A stretch of DNA of 64,000 nt from Bradyrhizobium sp. CCGB01 (lineage in GTDB: Bacteria > Pseudomonadota > Alphaproteobacteria > Rhizobiales > Xanthobacteraceae): assembly GCF_024199795.1 (NCBI RefSeq), contig NZ_JANADK010000001.1:7192001-7256000 (forward strand). The letters are read 5' to 3'. The translations under genes were made by a program, and so were the position numbers. This document shows, piece by piece, positions 25,464-33,160 of this stretch (the stretch's first letter is position 1; each line of letters opens with the position of its first letter). Below the pieces are notes generated by a model. That model saw nothing but the letters and a program-made list of their open reading frames with translations, searched no databases and was not told where the DNA came from.

Positions 25464-25679
25464 ATGCCATACGCCGTGTTCAAGGATGGAGAGAAGCTCA
25501 GCCGGGCGTTTTCGACGAAGAAGGAGACGCTCGAGAAGGCAGATCAGGCAGGGCTGGTCGAGCACGACGGCAGAAAGCCGGTGCTGGAAGATCAGCTGAA
25601 GATCGAACCGTGCGCGCCCGATCCCGAACCGCACGATAACACGGATCTCGATTGGACGCCGGACAAGCCGGCGCCCTGA
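25464..25679 (+). CDS. Small hypothetical protein
   Basis: 71 residues: MPYAVFKDGEKLSRAFSTKK, ETLEKADQAGLVEH, then an acidic Pro/Asp-rich tail ending WTPDKPAP. GGGAGG lies upstream. I recognise the N-terminal pattern from short conserved rhizobial proteins. A GGAAC-N17-CGTC lies about 80 bases upstream. Function unknown. Confidence 0.65.
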   Translation: MPYAVFKDGEKLSRAFSTKKETLEKADQAGLVEHDGRKPVLEDQLKIEPCAPDPEPHDNTDLDWTPDKPAP

Positions 25680-25695
25680 TTTTCAGTCAGCGCCA

Positions 25696-26178
25696 TTAGC
25701 AGCCCTTGCAGATGCTCTTGACCGTACGATCGACGCTGGAGTTTGGCGCATTCTCGGATCGGATCCGATCGTCGCCCTGCAGCGAGGGACCCGGCGTGGT
25801 TGTTCCGTCGATGCGTCCACTGCTGGTGCCGCCCGCCAGATTGCCAGGTCGTCCCACCGTGGTCGATCCTTTTGGGCCACTCCCGCCGCCCGACTGGGCG
25901 GTGCCTGCGCCGTTCGTTCCGAGGGTCGTCGTACCTCGCGCAGCATCGGCAGGGTTCGAGGAGTTGGCGGTGCCTGACGTGGCTGTGCTGCCTGACGTGG
26001 CTGCGCTGCCCTGGCTCCCAGCGCCCGATACTGCACCGCCGCTTGCGCCGGCAGAACCGCCCGCACCTCCGCCACCGGACCCACCCGAACCTCCGCCACC
26101 CCCCTGCGCCAAGGCGGGGGCGATGGACGCTGTCGCGAGGGCGGCGATCAGCAGAATCCCTAACTTTGTCATGCGCAT
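25696..26178 (-). CDS. Exported Gly/Ser/Thr-rich protein
   Basis: 160 residues. Signal peptide MRMTKLGILLIAALATASIA with a cut near ALAQ, then long Gly/Ser/Ala/Thr low-complexity sequence and a short C-terminal domain that ends in two cysteines (KSICKGC). GGAGAG precedes the ATG. Periplasmic or surface-exposed, probably disordered. One of a set with 45200-45484 and 45927-46229. Confidence 0.65.
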   Translation of the reverse strand: MRMTKLGILLIAALATASIAPALAQGGGGGSGGSGGGGAGGSAGASGGAVSGAGSQGSAATSGSTATSGTANSSNPADAARGTTTLGTNGAGTAQSGGGSGPKGSTTVGRPGNLAGGTSSGRIDGTTTPGPSLQGDDRIRSENAPNSSVDRTVKSICKGC

Positions 26179-26219
26179 CTCGTCTCTCCGTTCCATTGCT
26201 CCCAGCTTGTGGTTCCGCG

Positions 26220-26423
26220 TCAGCTCCTGTGGCGATCGTCGTGCGTATGGTGTTGATCGCGTTCGCCACCGCCGCCCGAGACTTGGGATTTCGGGCTGTT
26301 GGTCGGCGCTCCCGGCGCCGGTGCATCGTGCTCGCGCCCTCCCTTTTCAGGATGTTTCCGATCCTGGCGGGAGGAACCGGGTCCGCCGAAACGTTCCGCG
26401 TCTGGGTTCTTGTGCGGCATCAT
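26220..26423 (-). CDS. Small hydrophilic hypothetical protein
   Basis: 67 residues, His/Gly/Asp/Arg-rich and disordered: MMPHKNPDAERFGGPGSSRQ near the start. AGGA lies before the ATG, and the start overlaps the stop of the gene at 26420-26593, so the two are coupled. Function unknown. Confidence 0.5.
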   Translation of the reverse strand: MMPHKNPDAERFGGPGSSRQDRKHPEKGGREHDAPAPGAPTNSPKSQVSGGGGERDQHHTHDDRHRS

Positions 26424-26593
26424 CGATCCTGCTGATAGCCTTGATTGGTAGTGTTCTGTTTGATGTTTCCCTGGCGCCCCTGAGTGTCGAAGTTCTCACG
26501 CTCAGGAATCTTATCTTCCGGCTCCGTCGCGGGATCCGAACCGGGTCCCTTGTTGCTGCGTTGCTCTGCCGGCACGGGAGGCATTTCGGACAT
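26420..26593 (-). CDS. 57-residue hydrophilic protein
   Basis: Reads MSEMPPVPAEQRSNKGPGSD and later PERENFDTQGRQGNIKQNTT. GAGGAG lies 8 bases before the ATG. The composition (Gln, Asn, Gly, charged) suggests an intrinsically disordered stress protein. Its stop overlaps the next start. A minus-strand GGAAC lies about 60 bases upstream. Confidence 0.6.
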   Translation of the reverse strand: MSEMPPVPAEQRSNKGPGSDPATEPEDKIPERENFDTQGRQGNIKQNTTNQGYQQDR

Positions 26594-26807
26594 CGTGGTC
26601 TCCTCATTTCTCCATCCTCACAGGGCAATCGGCATCCACAGCCGTCGTTCCTGTATCGATCGCCGCAGCCTGCGCCGACCGGAACGACTGATCGAACCGA
26701 CGATTGGTCGCAGCATTCGATAGTCGGCGGCCTGCGCACGATGAGCCGCATGACGCCCTGCTCTCTGCAGCGCCTGCATTGCACCCAATGGCGTCCTCCT
26801 AAATCTA

Positions 26808-26832
26808 GGAACCACCACGTAGCGCCTGCATT
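26808..26832 (+). promoter_or_regulatory. EcfG-like promoter
   Basis: GGAAC (26808-26812), 16-base spacer, CATT (26829-26832), 28 bases before the membrane protein at 26860. Confidence 0.48.
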
Positions 26833-26859
26833 GCCCGCATATCCAACGGGAGCACACAA

Positions 26860-27069
26860 ATGGGCAATACCGGCGTCGGCATGCTTTTGGGAGACGTCTC
26901 GGCCACAGCTTTGTGGTTGTGGTTCATCGGCGCCTTCGTCCTTGGCGCGGTGATCTGGTACGGCGTCCGGCGGTCCGGACACTTGCGCCGCAGCGAGCGC
27001 GCGCAGCTGGACCGAAACACGGAAGCCGCGCAGCGCCGCGACGACCCACAAAAGCCGATGGCAAGGTAA
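26860..27069 (+). CDS. Small single-helix membrane protein
   Basis: 69 residues: one helix LWLWFIGAFVLGAVIWYGV near the N-terminus and a charged cytoplasmic-type tail RRSGHLRRSERAQLDRNTEA. GGGAG lies 7 bases before the ATG. Probably transcribed with the next microprotein, 29 bases downstream. Unknown function. Confidence 0.6.
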   Translation: MGNTGVGMLLGDVSATALWLWFIGAFVLGAVIWYGVRRSGHLRRSERAQLDRNTEAAQRRDDPQKPMAR

Positions 27070-27098
27070 AACGTACGGCATCATCAGCGGAACGACAC

Positions 27099-27221
27099 AT
27101 GCTTGAAGATCTGCGTGGGATCACTCAACCCGGAGCGGTCATTGCAGTCCTCGCCGTCCTGCTGTTGATGGCTGGCGCCGACCTGGCCATCGTGATCGCC
27201 ACGAAAGGATGGCCTTTCTAA
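27099..27221 (+). CDS. 40-residue membrane microprotein
   Basis: MLEDLRGITQPGAVIAVLAV followed by LLLMAGADLAIVIATKGWPF: one hydrophobic helix with a short polar head. It follows the previous gene closely. Function unknown. Confidence 0.5.
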   Translation: MLEDLRGITQPGAVIAVLAVLLLMAGADLAIVIATKGWPF

Positions 27222-27338
27222 TCCCGCGGTGGCACGCTGGATTGGCCTGCGGATCGTCGTCCACCTGACGTTCGCGTGTCGACGCTCGCGGATGTGCCGG
27301 AACGGGTAGCTCCAACGCCGCCGTTCCGAGGCCGAATA

Positions 27339-27363
27339 GGAACCTTCATACAAGCGATCGGTT
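27339..27363 (+). promoter_or_regulatory. EcfG-like promoter for the cta operon
   Basis: GGAAC (27339-27343), 16-base spacer, GGTT (27360-27363), 33 bases before the ctaC start. A second GGAAC at 27299 has an 18-base spacing to a CGTT. Confidence 0.5.
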
Positions 27364-27395
27364 CGCCCTGGGGCAAGGGGAGCTCGGCGACATCG

Positions 27396-28406
27396 ATGCC
27401 TGTTCGGATACGTACGGCCTTGGTGCCATTTGCGTTGCTGCCGTTGGCCGCCTGTGCCGGACGGCAGTCTGCGCTTGCGCCGCAAGGGCTGCAATCCGAC
27501 GAGATCCTGCGAACCTTCTTCATATTCCTGGCGATCGCCTCAGTCGTCTGGGTCGCAGTGGTGATCGTTCTGATCATCGGGATGTTGCGCAGGAAGCGTA
27601 CCACGGACCAGCCGCTCGCGCTGCATATCCCATTCGAGCGCGTCACCGGGCGCGTCGTGCTTGGGCTAGGACTGGCGACGCTCGTGATCGTTCTGGGCCT
27701 CTCCATCGTCAGCTATGCCGGGCAGCGCACCGTGTTCGCGAGGGACGAGCATGCCCTCACGCTCAAGATCATCGGCCATCAATGGTGGTGGGAAGTTCGT
27801 TACGAGGACGGCAATCCCGACAGGAGCTTCGTGACCGCCAACGAGATCCGGATTCCGACTGGTCAGCCGGTCAAGGTCGAGCTGGAATCCGCCGATGTGA
27901 TCCACAGCTTCTGGGTCCCGAGCCTGACCGGCAAGATGGACCTCATCACTGGACAAAAGAATGAGCTGCAGTTCACGGCGAAGAGCGCCGGCATCTATCG
28001 CGGCCAGTGCGCCGAGTTCTGCGGCCTTCAGCATGCACACATGGCTTTTGCCGTGCTCGCGCTGCCGCCGGATGAATTCGGCCGCTGGCGCGATCGAGAG
28101 AATCAAAGCGCGCATAGCCCGTCCGACCAGCTCGGCAAGCAGGGCGAGCAGCTGTTCCGCGCGCGAGGATGCGCGCTGTGCCACACCATTCGCGGCACGC
28201 TCGCCGGTGGACAGTTGGGCCCCGACCTGACCCATGTCGGTAGCCGGACGACGATCGCTGCGGGAACGCTGCCGATGACGACTGCCTCGCTCGGCGCCTG
28301 GATCGCCGATCCGCAGCACATCAAGCCCGGCAATTACATGCCGAAGATGCCGCTGCAATCGGGTGAGCTCATCGCGATCCTTCATTATCTGGAGCAGCTC
28401 AAGTGA
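27396..28406 (+). CDS. ctaC: Cytochrome c oxidase subunit II with fused cytochrome c
   Basis: 336 residues. A lipoprotein-type signal (VPFALLPLAACAG, Cys about 20) is followed by two membrane helices (about 40-60 and 86-107). The CuA cupredoxin domain has HSFWVPS (about 170) and the loop QCAEFCGLQHAHM (about 204-216), giving all CuA ligands. A C-terminal cytochrome c domain has CALCH (about 258) and the Met ligand region YMPKMPL. This makes it a caa3-type subunit II. GTGA overlap with ctaD. It takes electrons from cytochrome c in the periplasm. Confidence 0.93.
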   Translation: MPVRIRTALVPFALLPLAACAGRQSALAPQGLQSDEILRTFFIFLAIASVVWVAVVIVLIIGMLRRKRTTDQPLALHIPFERVTGRVVLGLGLATLVIVLGLSIVSYAGQRTVFARDEHALTLKIIGHQWWWEVRYEDGNPDRSFVTANEIRIPTGQPVKVELESADVIHSFWVPSLTGKMDLITGQKNELQFTAKSAGIYRGQCAEFCGLQHAHMAFAVLALPPDEFGRWRDRENQSAHSPSDQLGKQGEQLFRARGCALCHTIRGTLAGGQLGPDLTHVGSRTTIAAGTLPMTTASLGAWIADPQHIKPGNYMPKMPLQSGELIAILHYLEQLK

Positions 28407-30316
28407 GTGTCACCGCCGACCAGCGCGAGTTGCGCGACGATGCACTGAACGGCCTGCAGCTTTCGACACGGCTCGATAGCCTCTGGCGAACTCCATCCGG
28501 TTTTCTCGGCGCTCTTATGTCTGTTGACCACAAGGTGGTGGGACGGCGCTACATCGTCACCGCCTTCGTCTTCCTGCTGCTCGGCGGCGTTCTTGCGATC
28601 CTAATGCGTATTCAGCTCGCCGGCCCCGAACAGACATTCCTGTCGCCCGATAAGTACAACCAGATCTTCACGATGCACGGCTCGACGATGATGTTCCTTT
28701 TCGCCGTGCCGGTCATGGAGGCGTTCGCCGTCTACCTCGTGCCGCTGATGGTCGGAACGCGCAACATCGCGTTCCCGCGGCTGAACGCGTTCAGCTACTG
28801 GATGTTTCTGTTCGGAGGCTGCTTTCTCTGGATTTCTTTTGCGCTCAACGTCGGTCCGGATGTCGGTTGGTTCGCCTACGTCCCGCTGTCATCGTTGCAA
28901 TACACGCCGACCAAGCGCCCGGACGTCTGGGCGCAAATGATCACCTTCACCGAAGTCGCCGCCCTCGCTGTTGCCGTTGAGATCGTCGTGACAGTTTTCA
29001 AGCTGCGCGCGCCCGGGATGACTCTCGACCGCATTCCCCTCTTCGTTTGGGCGATGCTGGTCACGGCTTTCCTGGTGATGTTCGCGATGCCCTCGATCAT
29101 GGTCGCGTCGACGTCGCTGATCTTGGACCGTCTCGTCAACACGCGCTTCTACGACTCCTCGTCAGGCGGCCATCCTTTGCTCTGGCAGCACCTGTTCTGG
29201 TTCTTTGGCCATCCCGAGGTCTACATCATCTTCATACCCGGAACGGGCATGGTGTCGGCGATCCTGGCGACTTTCGCCCGCCGCCCCGTGGTCGGCTATC
29301 CCGTCGTTATCTTGTCCCTTATCGCGACCGGCTTTCTGTCGTTCGGCCTCTGGGTCCACCACATGTTCGTGACAGGCCTGCCTCAGCTCGGCGCCGGCCT
29401 GTTCACGGCATCCAGCATGCTGATCGCAGTGCCGAGCGGACTGCAGATCTTCTGCTGGCTGGCGACACTCTGGGATGGCCGGCCGGTCTACCGCACGCCG
29501 CTCCTGTTCGTGATCGGTTTCATCGTGATCTTCGTGATGGGCGGCCTGTCCGGCGTGATGGTCGCCTCGGTCCCGATCGATACCCAGGTACATGACACCT
29601 ACTTCGTCGTCGCGCACTTCCATTACGTCCTGATCGGCGGGGCGATCTTCCCGCTCATCGGTGCGGTCTACTACTGGTTTCCCAAGATCACCGGCCGGAT
29701 GCTCGGCGAGCGGCTTGGGCGCTGGAATTTCTGGCTGGCCTTTGTCGGCTTCAATATCGCGTTCTTCCCGATGCACATCCTCGGGCTGATCGGGATGCCG
29801 CGCCGGGTCTACACTTACACCGCCGACATGGATTGGGCGCATCTCAACCTGCTGTCCAGCGGCGGCGCTCTCATCTTCGCTCTCAGTTTTGCGTTGCTGC
29901 TGGTCAACGTGATCCGCAGTCTGCGGAGCGGCGCGCTCGCCGGCGACAATCCCTGGGATGCCTCGACGCTGGAGTGGGCGACGTCCTCGCCGCCGCCGCC
30001 GCAGAACTTCGACCGCATTCCCGTTGTTAAACACCGGGAGCCGCTATGGCTCGACGGTGAGAGCCTGCCGGTCGCCGCGGGCCTCAGCGTCGATCGGCGG
30101 GAAGTCCTTTTGACGTCGCTTGCCGAAGCCGAGCCACAGACCCGCGAGGCATCTCCCGAGCCGAGCATCTGGCCATTGCTGACGGCGCTCGCGACGACAG
30201 TGTTCTTCATCGGCTCGATCTTCACGCCGTGGGCCGTCCTGTGGGGCACCCCGCCGATGGCGGTCGCCTTGATCGGCTGGTTCTGGCCGGCCGGCAGCAG
30301 GGAGGACGAGGAGTGA
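28403..30316 (+). CDS. ctaD: Cytochrome c oxidase subunit I
   Basis: 637 residues, the catalytic haem-copper subunit. Ligands are visible in MHGSTMMFLF (low-spin haem His, about 92), FGHPEVYIIF (His-Tyr crosslink of CuB, about 269-278), the HH pair in WVHHMF (about 318) and HDTYFVVAHFHYVL (about 397-410). The E of the D channel is replaced in the usual A-family way by GHPEV context. The C-terminal about 100 residues extend beyond the core, with a Pro-rich linker and one or two extra helices (ALATTVFFIGSIF, MAVALIGWFWPA). GTG start overlapping ctaC. Confidence 0.95.
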   Translation: MSVTADQRELRDDALNGLQLSTRLDSLWRTPSGFLGALMSVDHKVVGRRYIVTAFVFLLLGGVLAILMRIQLAGPEQTFLSPDKYNQIFTMHGSTMMFLFAVPVMEAFAVYLVPLMVGTRNIAFPRLNAFSYWMFLFGGCFLWISFALNVGPDVGWFAYVPLSSLQYTPTKRPDVWAQMITFTEVAALAVAVEIVVTVFKLRAPGMTLDRIPLFVWAMLVTAFLVMFAMPSIMVASTSLILDRLVNTRFYDSSSGGHPLLWQHLFWFFGHPEVYIIFIPGTGMVSAILATFARRPVVGYPVVILSLIATGFLSFGLWVHHMFVTGLPQLGAGLFTASSMLIAVPSGLQIFCWLATLWDGRPVYRTPLLFVIGFIVIFVMGGLSGVMVASVPIDTQVHDTYFVVAHFHYVLIGGAIFPLIGAVYYWFPKITGRMLGERLGRWNFWLAFVGFNIAFFPMHILGLIGMPRRVYTYTADMDWAHLNLLSSGGALIFALSFALLLVNVIRSLRSGALAGDNPWDASTLEWATSSPPPPQNFDRIPVVKHREPLWLDGESLPVAAGLSVDRREVLLTSLAEAEPQTREASPEPSIWPLLTALATTVFFIGSIFTPWAVLWGTPPMAVALIGWFWPAGSREDEE

Positions 30317-30912
30317 GACAAACCATCGTCCGTAACGTTGGCGACTTGCCGACCTATGGCTACGGCCCGCGAAGCGGTCCGTGGTGGGGTGCCATGGGAT
30401 TCATGGCGCTGGAGGGCATGGGATTCGCCATCGCGATCGGCGCCTATCTGTATCTTTATGCCGTCAACTCCAGCTGGCCGATTGGAGCATCACCACCCGA
30501 TCTCTGGCCCGGTACCGCAGAGGTCGTGATCTATCTGCTGAGCATCATCCCTAACGAGTTCACAAATCGCGCTGCACACCGGCAGGATCTTCCTAAAGTG
30601 CGGGTCGGCCTCATCGTGATGTCGCTGATCGGCATTGTGTTGCTGGTCCTGCGCGGCTTCGAGTTCGCCCACCTCAATACGCGCTGGGACAATTCGGCCT
30701 ACGGATCGATCGTGTGGCTGATCCTCGGGCTTCACACGACCCACCTCGCCACGGATCTCGGCGATACCGTGGTGCTGACCGTGCTGATGTTCACGCGCCA
30801 CGCCAAACCGCGCCGGTTCAGCGATGTCACCGACAATGTCTTCTACTGGAATTTCGTCGTGCTGGCCTGGCTGCCGCTCTATGCCCTGCTCGATTGGGTG
30901 CCACGCCTATGA
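30313..30912 (+). CDS. Cytochrome c oxidase subunit III family protein
   Basis: 199 residues from a GTG overlapping the ctaD stop. Five hydrophobic segments, with the conserved subunit III features GFMALEGMGFAIAIGAYLYL and LGLHTTHLATDLGDTVVL. It is shorter than seven-helix CtaE, like the five-helix forms found with caa3/ba3-type oxidases. Membrane; stabilises subunit I. It overlaps the next gene by ATGA. Confidence 0.85.
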   Translation: MRQTIVRNVGDLPTYGYGPRSGPWWGAMGFMALEGMGFAIAIGAYLYLYAVNSSWPIGASPPDLWPGTAEVVIYLLSIIPNEFTNRAAHRQDLPKVRVGLIVMSLIGIVLLVLRGFEFAHLNTRWDNSAYGSIVWLILGLHTTHLATDLGDTVVLTVLMFTRHAKPRRFSDVTDNVFYWNFVVLAWLPLYALLDWVPRL

Positions 30913-31262
30913 CCGAGACTGAAGAACATACAAGGCTGCTCTATTGGGCCGGCGTCGCTCTCGGGCCGCTGGCCTGGGGTATCAACCTGCAGGGCGTCTA
31001 CGCGCTCGCTCATTTCTCATGCGAGACGACCCGGCTAAGCGGCACCATCATGAGTTCCGTGCTGGCCGTCGTGGCTCTTGCGGGAACGGCGATCTCGGCC
31101 CGTGCGGTTCGTCGGGGCGTTGCCGCGCAATGGAGCGACACGCAAGGCGGCGGTCCCAGGACATTCATGGCCTGGCTCGGCGTTGGCTCCGGCGTGCTGT
31201 TCGCACTGGTGATCGCGAACCAGCTTGCCGCTTCGCTGATGATCAGTCCATGCTTGCGCTGA
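30909..31262 (+). CDS. Small membrane protein of oxidase operon
   Basis: 117 residues with three or four helices (LLYWAGVALGPLAWGINLQG, IMSSVLAVVALAGTAI, MAWLGVGSGVLFALVIANQL). Position between subunit III and ctaG, with overlaps on both sides (4 and 13 bases), says it belongs to the oxidase. Possibly a subunit IV or assembly helper. No named family recognised. Confidence 0.65.
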   Translation: MTETEEHTRLLYWAGVALGPLAWGINLQGVYALAHFSCETTRLSGTIMSSVLAVVALAGTAISARAVRRGVAAQWSDTQGGGPRTFMAWLGVGSGVLFALVIANQLAASLMISPCLR

Positions 31263-32173
31263 CCCTGCTAACATTGTTGCTGAGCCTATTCGCCGGGCCG
31301 GCCCGGGCGCATGGACTCTCCGAGGTCGATACGGGATCGCTCTGGAGCTCGGATCGCTGGCTCCTCACTCCGCTCTATGTGGTCGGCATCGGATTCTACA
31401 TCGGTACCCAGCGGCTCTGGCATCATGCCGGTGGAGGCCGCGGCGTCAGTTTTCGTCAGGTTGGTGCATTCTGGACGGGTTGGCTGATCGTCGCGCTCGC
31501 CCTCACCTCGCCGATTCACTGGCTCGGCGAGCGCCTGTTCACCGCCCATATGATCGAGCACGAGCTGCTCATGGTCGTCGGCGCCCCGCTGATGGCCTTT
31601 GCACGGATCAACGGGCCTATGTTGTGGGGTCTGCCCGCAACGCTTCGCCCGACAGCTGGCCGATGGCTCAACCTTCCGATTGTGGCGCGGCCATGGGCTG
31701 TCATCAGCCATCCGTTGAGCGCGACTGGCCTGCATGGCCTTGCGCTCTGGGTCTGGCATGCCCCACCGCTTTACACCTGGGCTTTGCAGAACACGACCGT
31801 CCACCGCTTCCAGCACATCAGCTTCTTCACCACGGCTCTGCTGTTCTGGTGGGTGCTGCTTCATGGCCGCGGCGTGGGCCGCAGCATACGGCTTCGCGAC
31901 GGCATTGCGATCGTCTGTCTGTTCGTCACCGTGCTGCATTCCGGCGTGCTCGGGGCATTGTTGACGCTGTCGACACGGGTGTGGATTCCGGGCCAAGGCG
32001 CGCTCGCCGGCGAATTCGGCCTGTCGCAGCTCGAGGATCAGCAACTTGCAGGCATCTTGATGTGGGTTCCGATGGGGCTGCTCTACACCGGCGCCGCGCT
32101 ATTCTTCGCCTATCGCTGGCTGACGGCATTCGACGCGCCCGCCCGCCGGACGGCGCTTGGACCCGCGGGCTGA
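31250..32173 (+). CDS. ctaG: Cytochrome c oxidase assembly factor CtaG (caa3 type)
   Basis: 307 residues with about seven membrane helices. It matches the caa3_CtaG family: HMIEHELLMVVGAPLMAF (about 98-115), HPLSATGLHGLALWVWHAPP (about 155-174), HRFQHISFFTTALLFWW and DQQLAGILMWVPMG. Conserved His residues probably handle copper for subunit maturation. A signal-like N-terminus ends in ARAHG. Last gene of the operon ctaC-ctaD-III-orf-ctaG. Confidence 0.88.
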   Translation: MLALTLLTLLLSLFAGPARAHGLSEVDTGSLWSSDRWLLTPLYVVGIGFYIGTQRLWHHAGGGRGVSFRQVGAFWTGWLIVALALTSPIHWLGERLFTAHMIEHELLMVVGAPLMAFARINGPMLWGLPATLRPTAGRWLNLPIVARPWAVISHPLSATGLHGLALWVWHAPPLYTWALQNTTVHRFQHISFFTTALLFWWVLLHGRGVGRSIRLRDGIAIVCLFVTVLHSGVLGALLTLSTRVWIPGQGALAGEFGLSQLEDQQLAGILMWVPMGLLYTGAALFFAYRWLTAFDAPARRTALGPAG

Positions 32174-32199
32174 GTGATGATACGAGATCGCGATGCATA

Positions 32200-32224
32200 G
32201 GAACCGCCGGTTTGATGCAACGTT
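32200..32224 (+). promoter_or_regulatory. EcfG-type promoter for the quinoprotein module
   Basis: Exact GGAAC (32200-32204)-N16-CGTT (32221-32224) plus a following C, 33 bases before the HbpS-like gene. Best match in the window together with 59000-59024. Confidence 0.72.
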
Positions 32225-32257
32225 CGCCTGCTGACTTCGACCATCCGTGGAGGGCAA

Positions 32258-33046
32258 ATGGGTAAACGATCCGTCCTGGTGGCTACCGTTCTCACGGCGG
32301 CTCTCGCGATGCCGCAAGTCGCAACTGCGCAGGATCAATCGCGCGCGGGAATGTCTTGTCCGGTAGATCACGATCAGCTCGCCGACATTCTCAAGAAGAG
32401 CGTCAAGCCCGGCGGCGGTCCGAGCAACGGTGGCCTCGACAATAACGAATGGGCTGCGGTGGTAAACCGGCAGGGTGTTGTCTGTGCTGTCGCCTACAGT
32501 GGCAGCAAAGTCGATGACCAATGGCTCGGCAGCCGTGCCATCGCCGCGGAGAAAGCCAACACGGCGAATGCATTCAGCCTGAAGACCAAGGCCATGGCGA
32601 CCGCGAATCTGTACGCTGGCACGCAGCCCGGAGGGTACCTGTTCGGTGCCGCGCTCAGCAATCCGCCATCCCCGGAAGTCATCTACGCAGGCACACCGGA
32701 TGATTTCGGAACGGCGCATGATCCCATGGTCGGAAAGCCCGTCGGCGGGGTGATCGTCTTCGGCGGAGGCCTCGCTCTCTATGACGGCAACGGCATCGCC
32801 GGTGCACTCGGCGTCAGCGGCGACAGCTCCTGCGCGGATCACAATGTTGCGTGGCGCGTGCGTCACTTCCTCGGTCTCGATCACGTGCCGGCCGGCGTCA
32901 GCCCCAACATGAAGGATGCGATCATCTACGATATCGGCCCGGACGGCAAAAGCCCGTCGGGTTTTGGTCATCCCAAATGCGACGGCAAGGAGGATCAGAT
33001 TGCGGTCGATCTCGGTGCGGGCGTGTCGGGAAACGTCGTGCGATAG
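32258..33046 (+). CDS. Exported GlcG/HbpS-like haem-binding protein
   Basis: 262 residues with a Sec signal peptide (VLTAALAMPQVATAQ). The GlcG/HbpS fold is seen in NNEWAAVVNRQGVVCAVAYS, RAIAAEKANTANAFS, and the glycine-rich GKPVGGVIVFGGGLALYDGN then GALGVSGDSSCADH. Such proteins often accompany PQQ dehydrogenases, where a redox or cofactor role is suspected. It is the first gene of the module, 115 bases before xoxF. Confidence 0.8.
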   Translation: MGKRSVLVATVLTAALAMPQVATAQDQSRAGMSCPVDHDQLADILKKSVKPGGGPSNGGLDNNEWAAVVNRQGVVCAVAYSGSKVDDQWLGSRAIAAEKANTANAFSLKTKAMATANLYAGTQPGGYLFGAALSNPPSPEVIYAGTPDDFGTAHDPMVGKPVGGVIVFGGGLALYDGNGIAGALGVSGDSSCADHNVAWRVRHFLGLDHVPAGVSPNMKDAIIYDIGPDGKSPSGFGHPKCDGKEDQIAVDLGAGVSGNVVR

Positions 33047-33072
33047 CGGCACTCGCACCGCTCCCGCGGATA

Positions 33073-33096
33073 GGAACCATGCGCGGCAGCAACGTT
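33073..33096 (+). promoter_or_regulatory. Candidate EcfG-like promoter before xoxF
   Basis: GGAAC (33073-33077), 15-base spacer, CGTT (33093-33096). The spacer is one base short of the usual. 65 bases before xoxF. Confidence 0.42.
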
Positions 33097-33160
33097 TGTA
33101 TGTTCGCAAACCGGCCTGCAGCACGGCACGGCCTCGTCAACGCCGTGGGGAAGTTCACCT

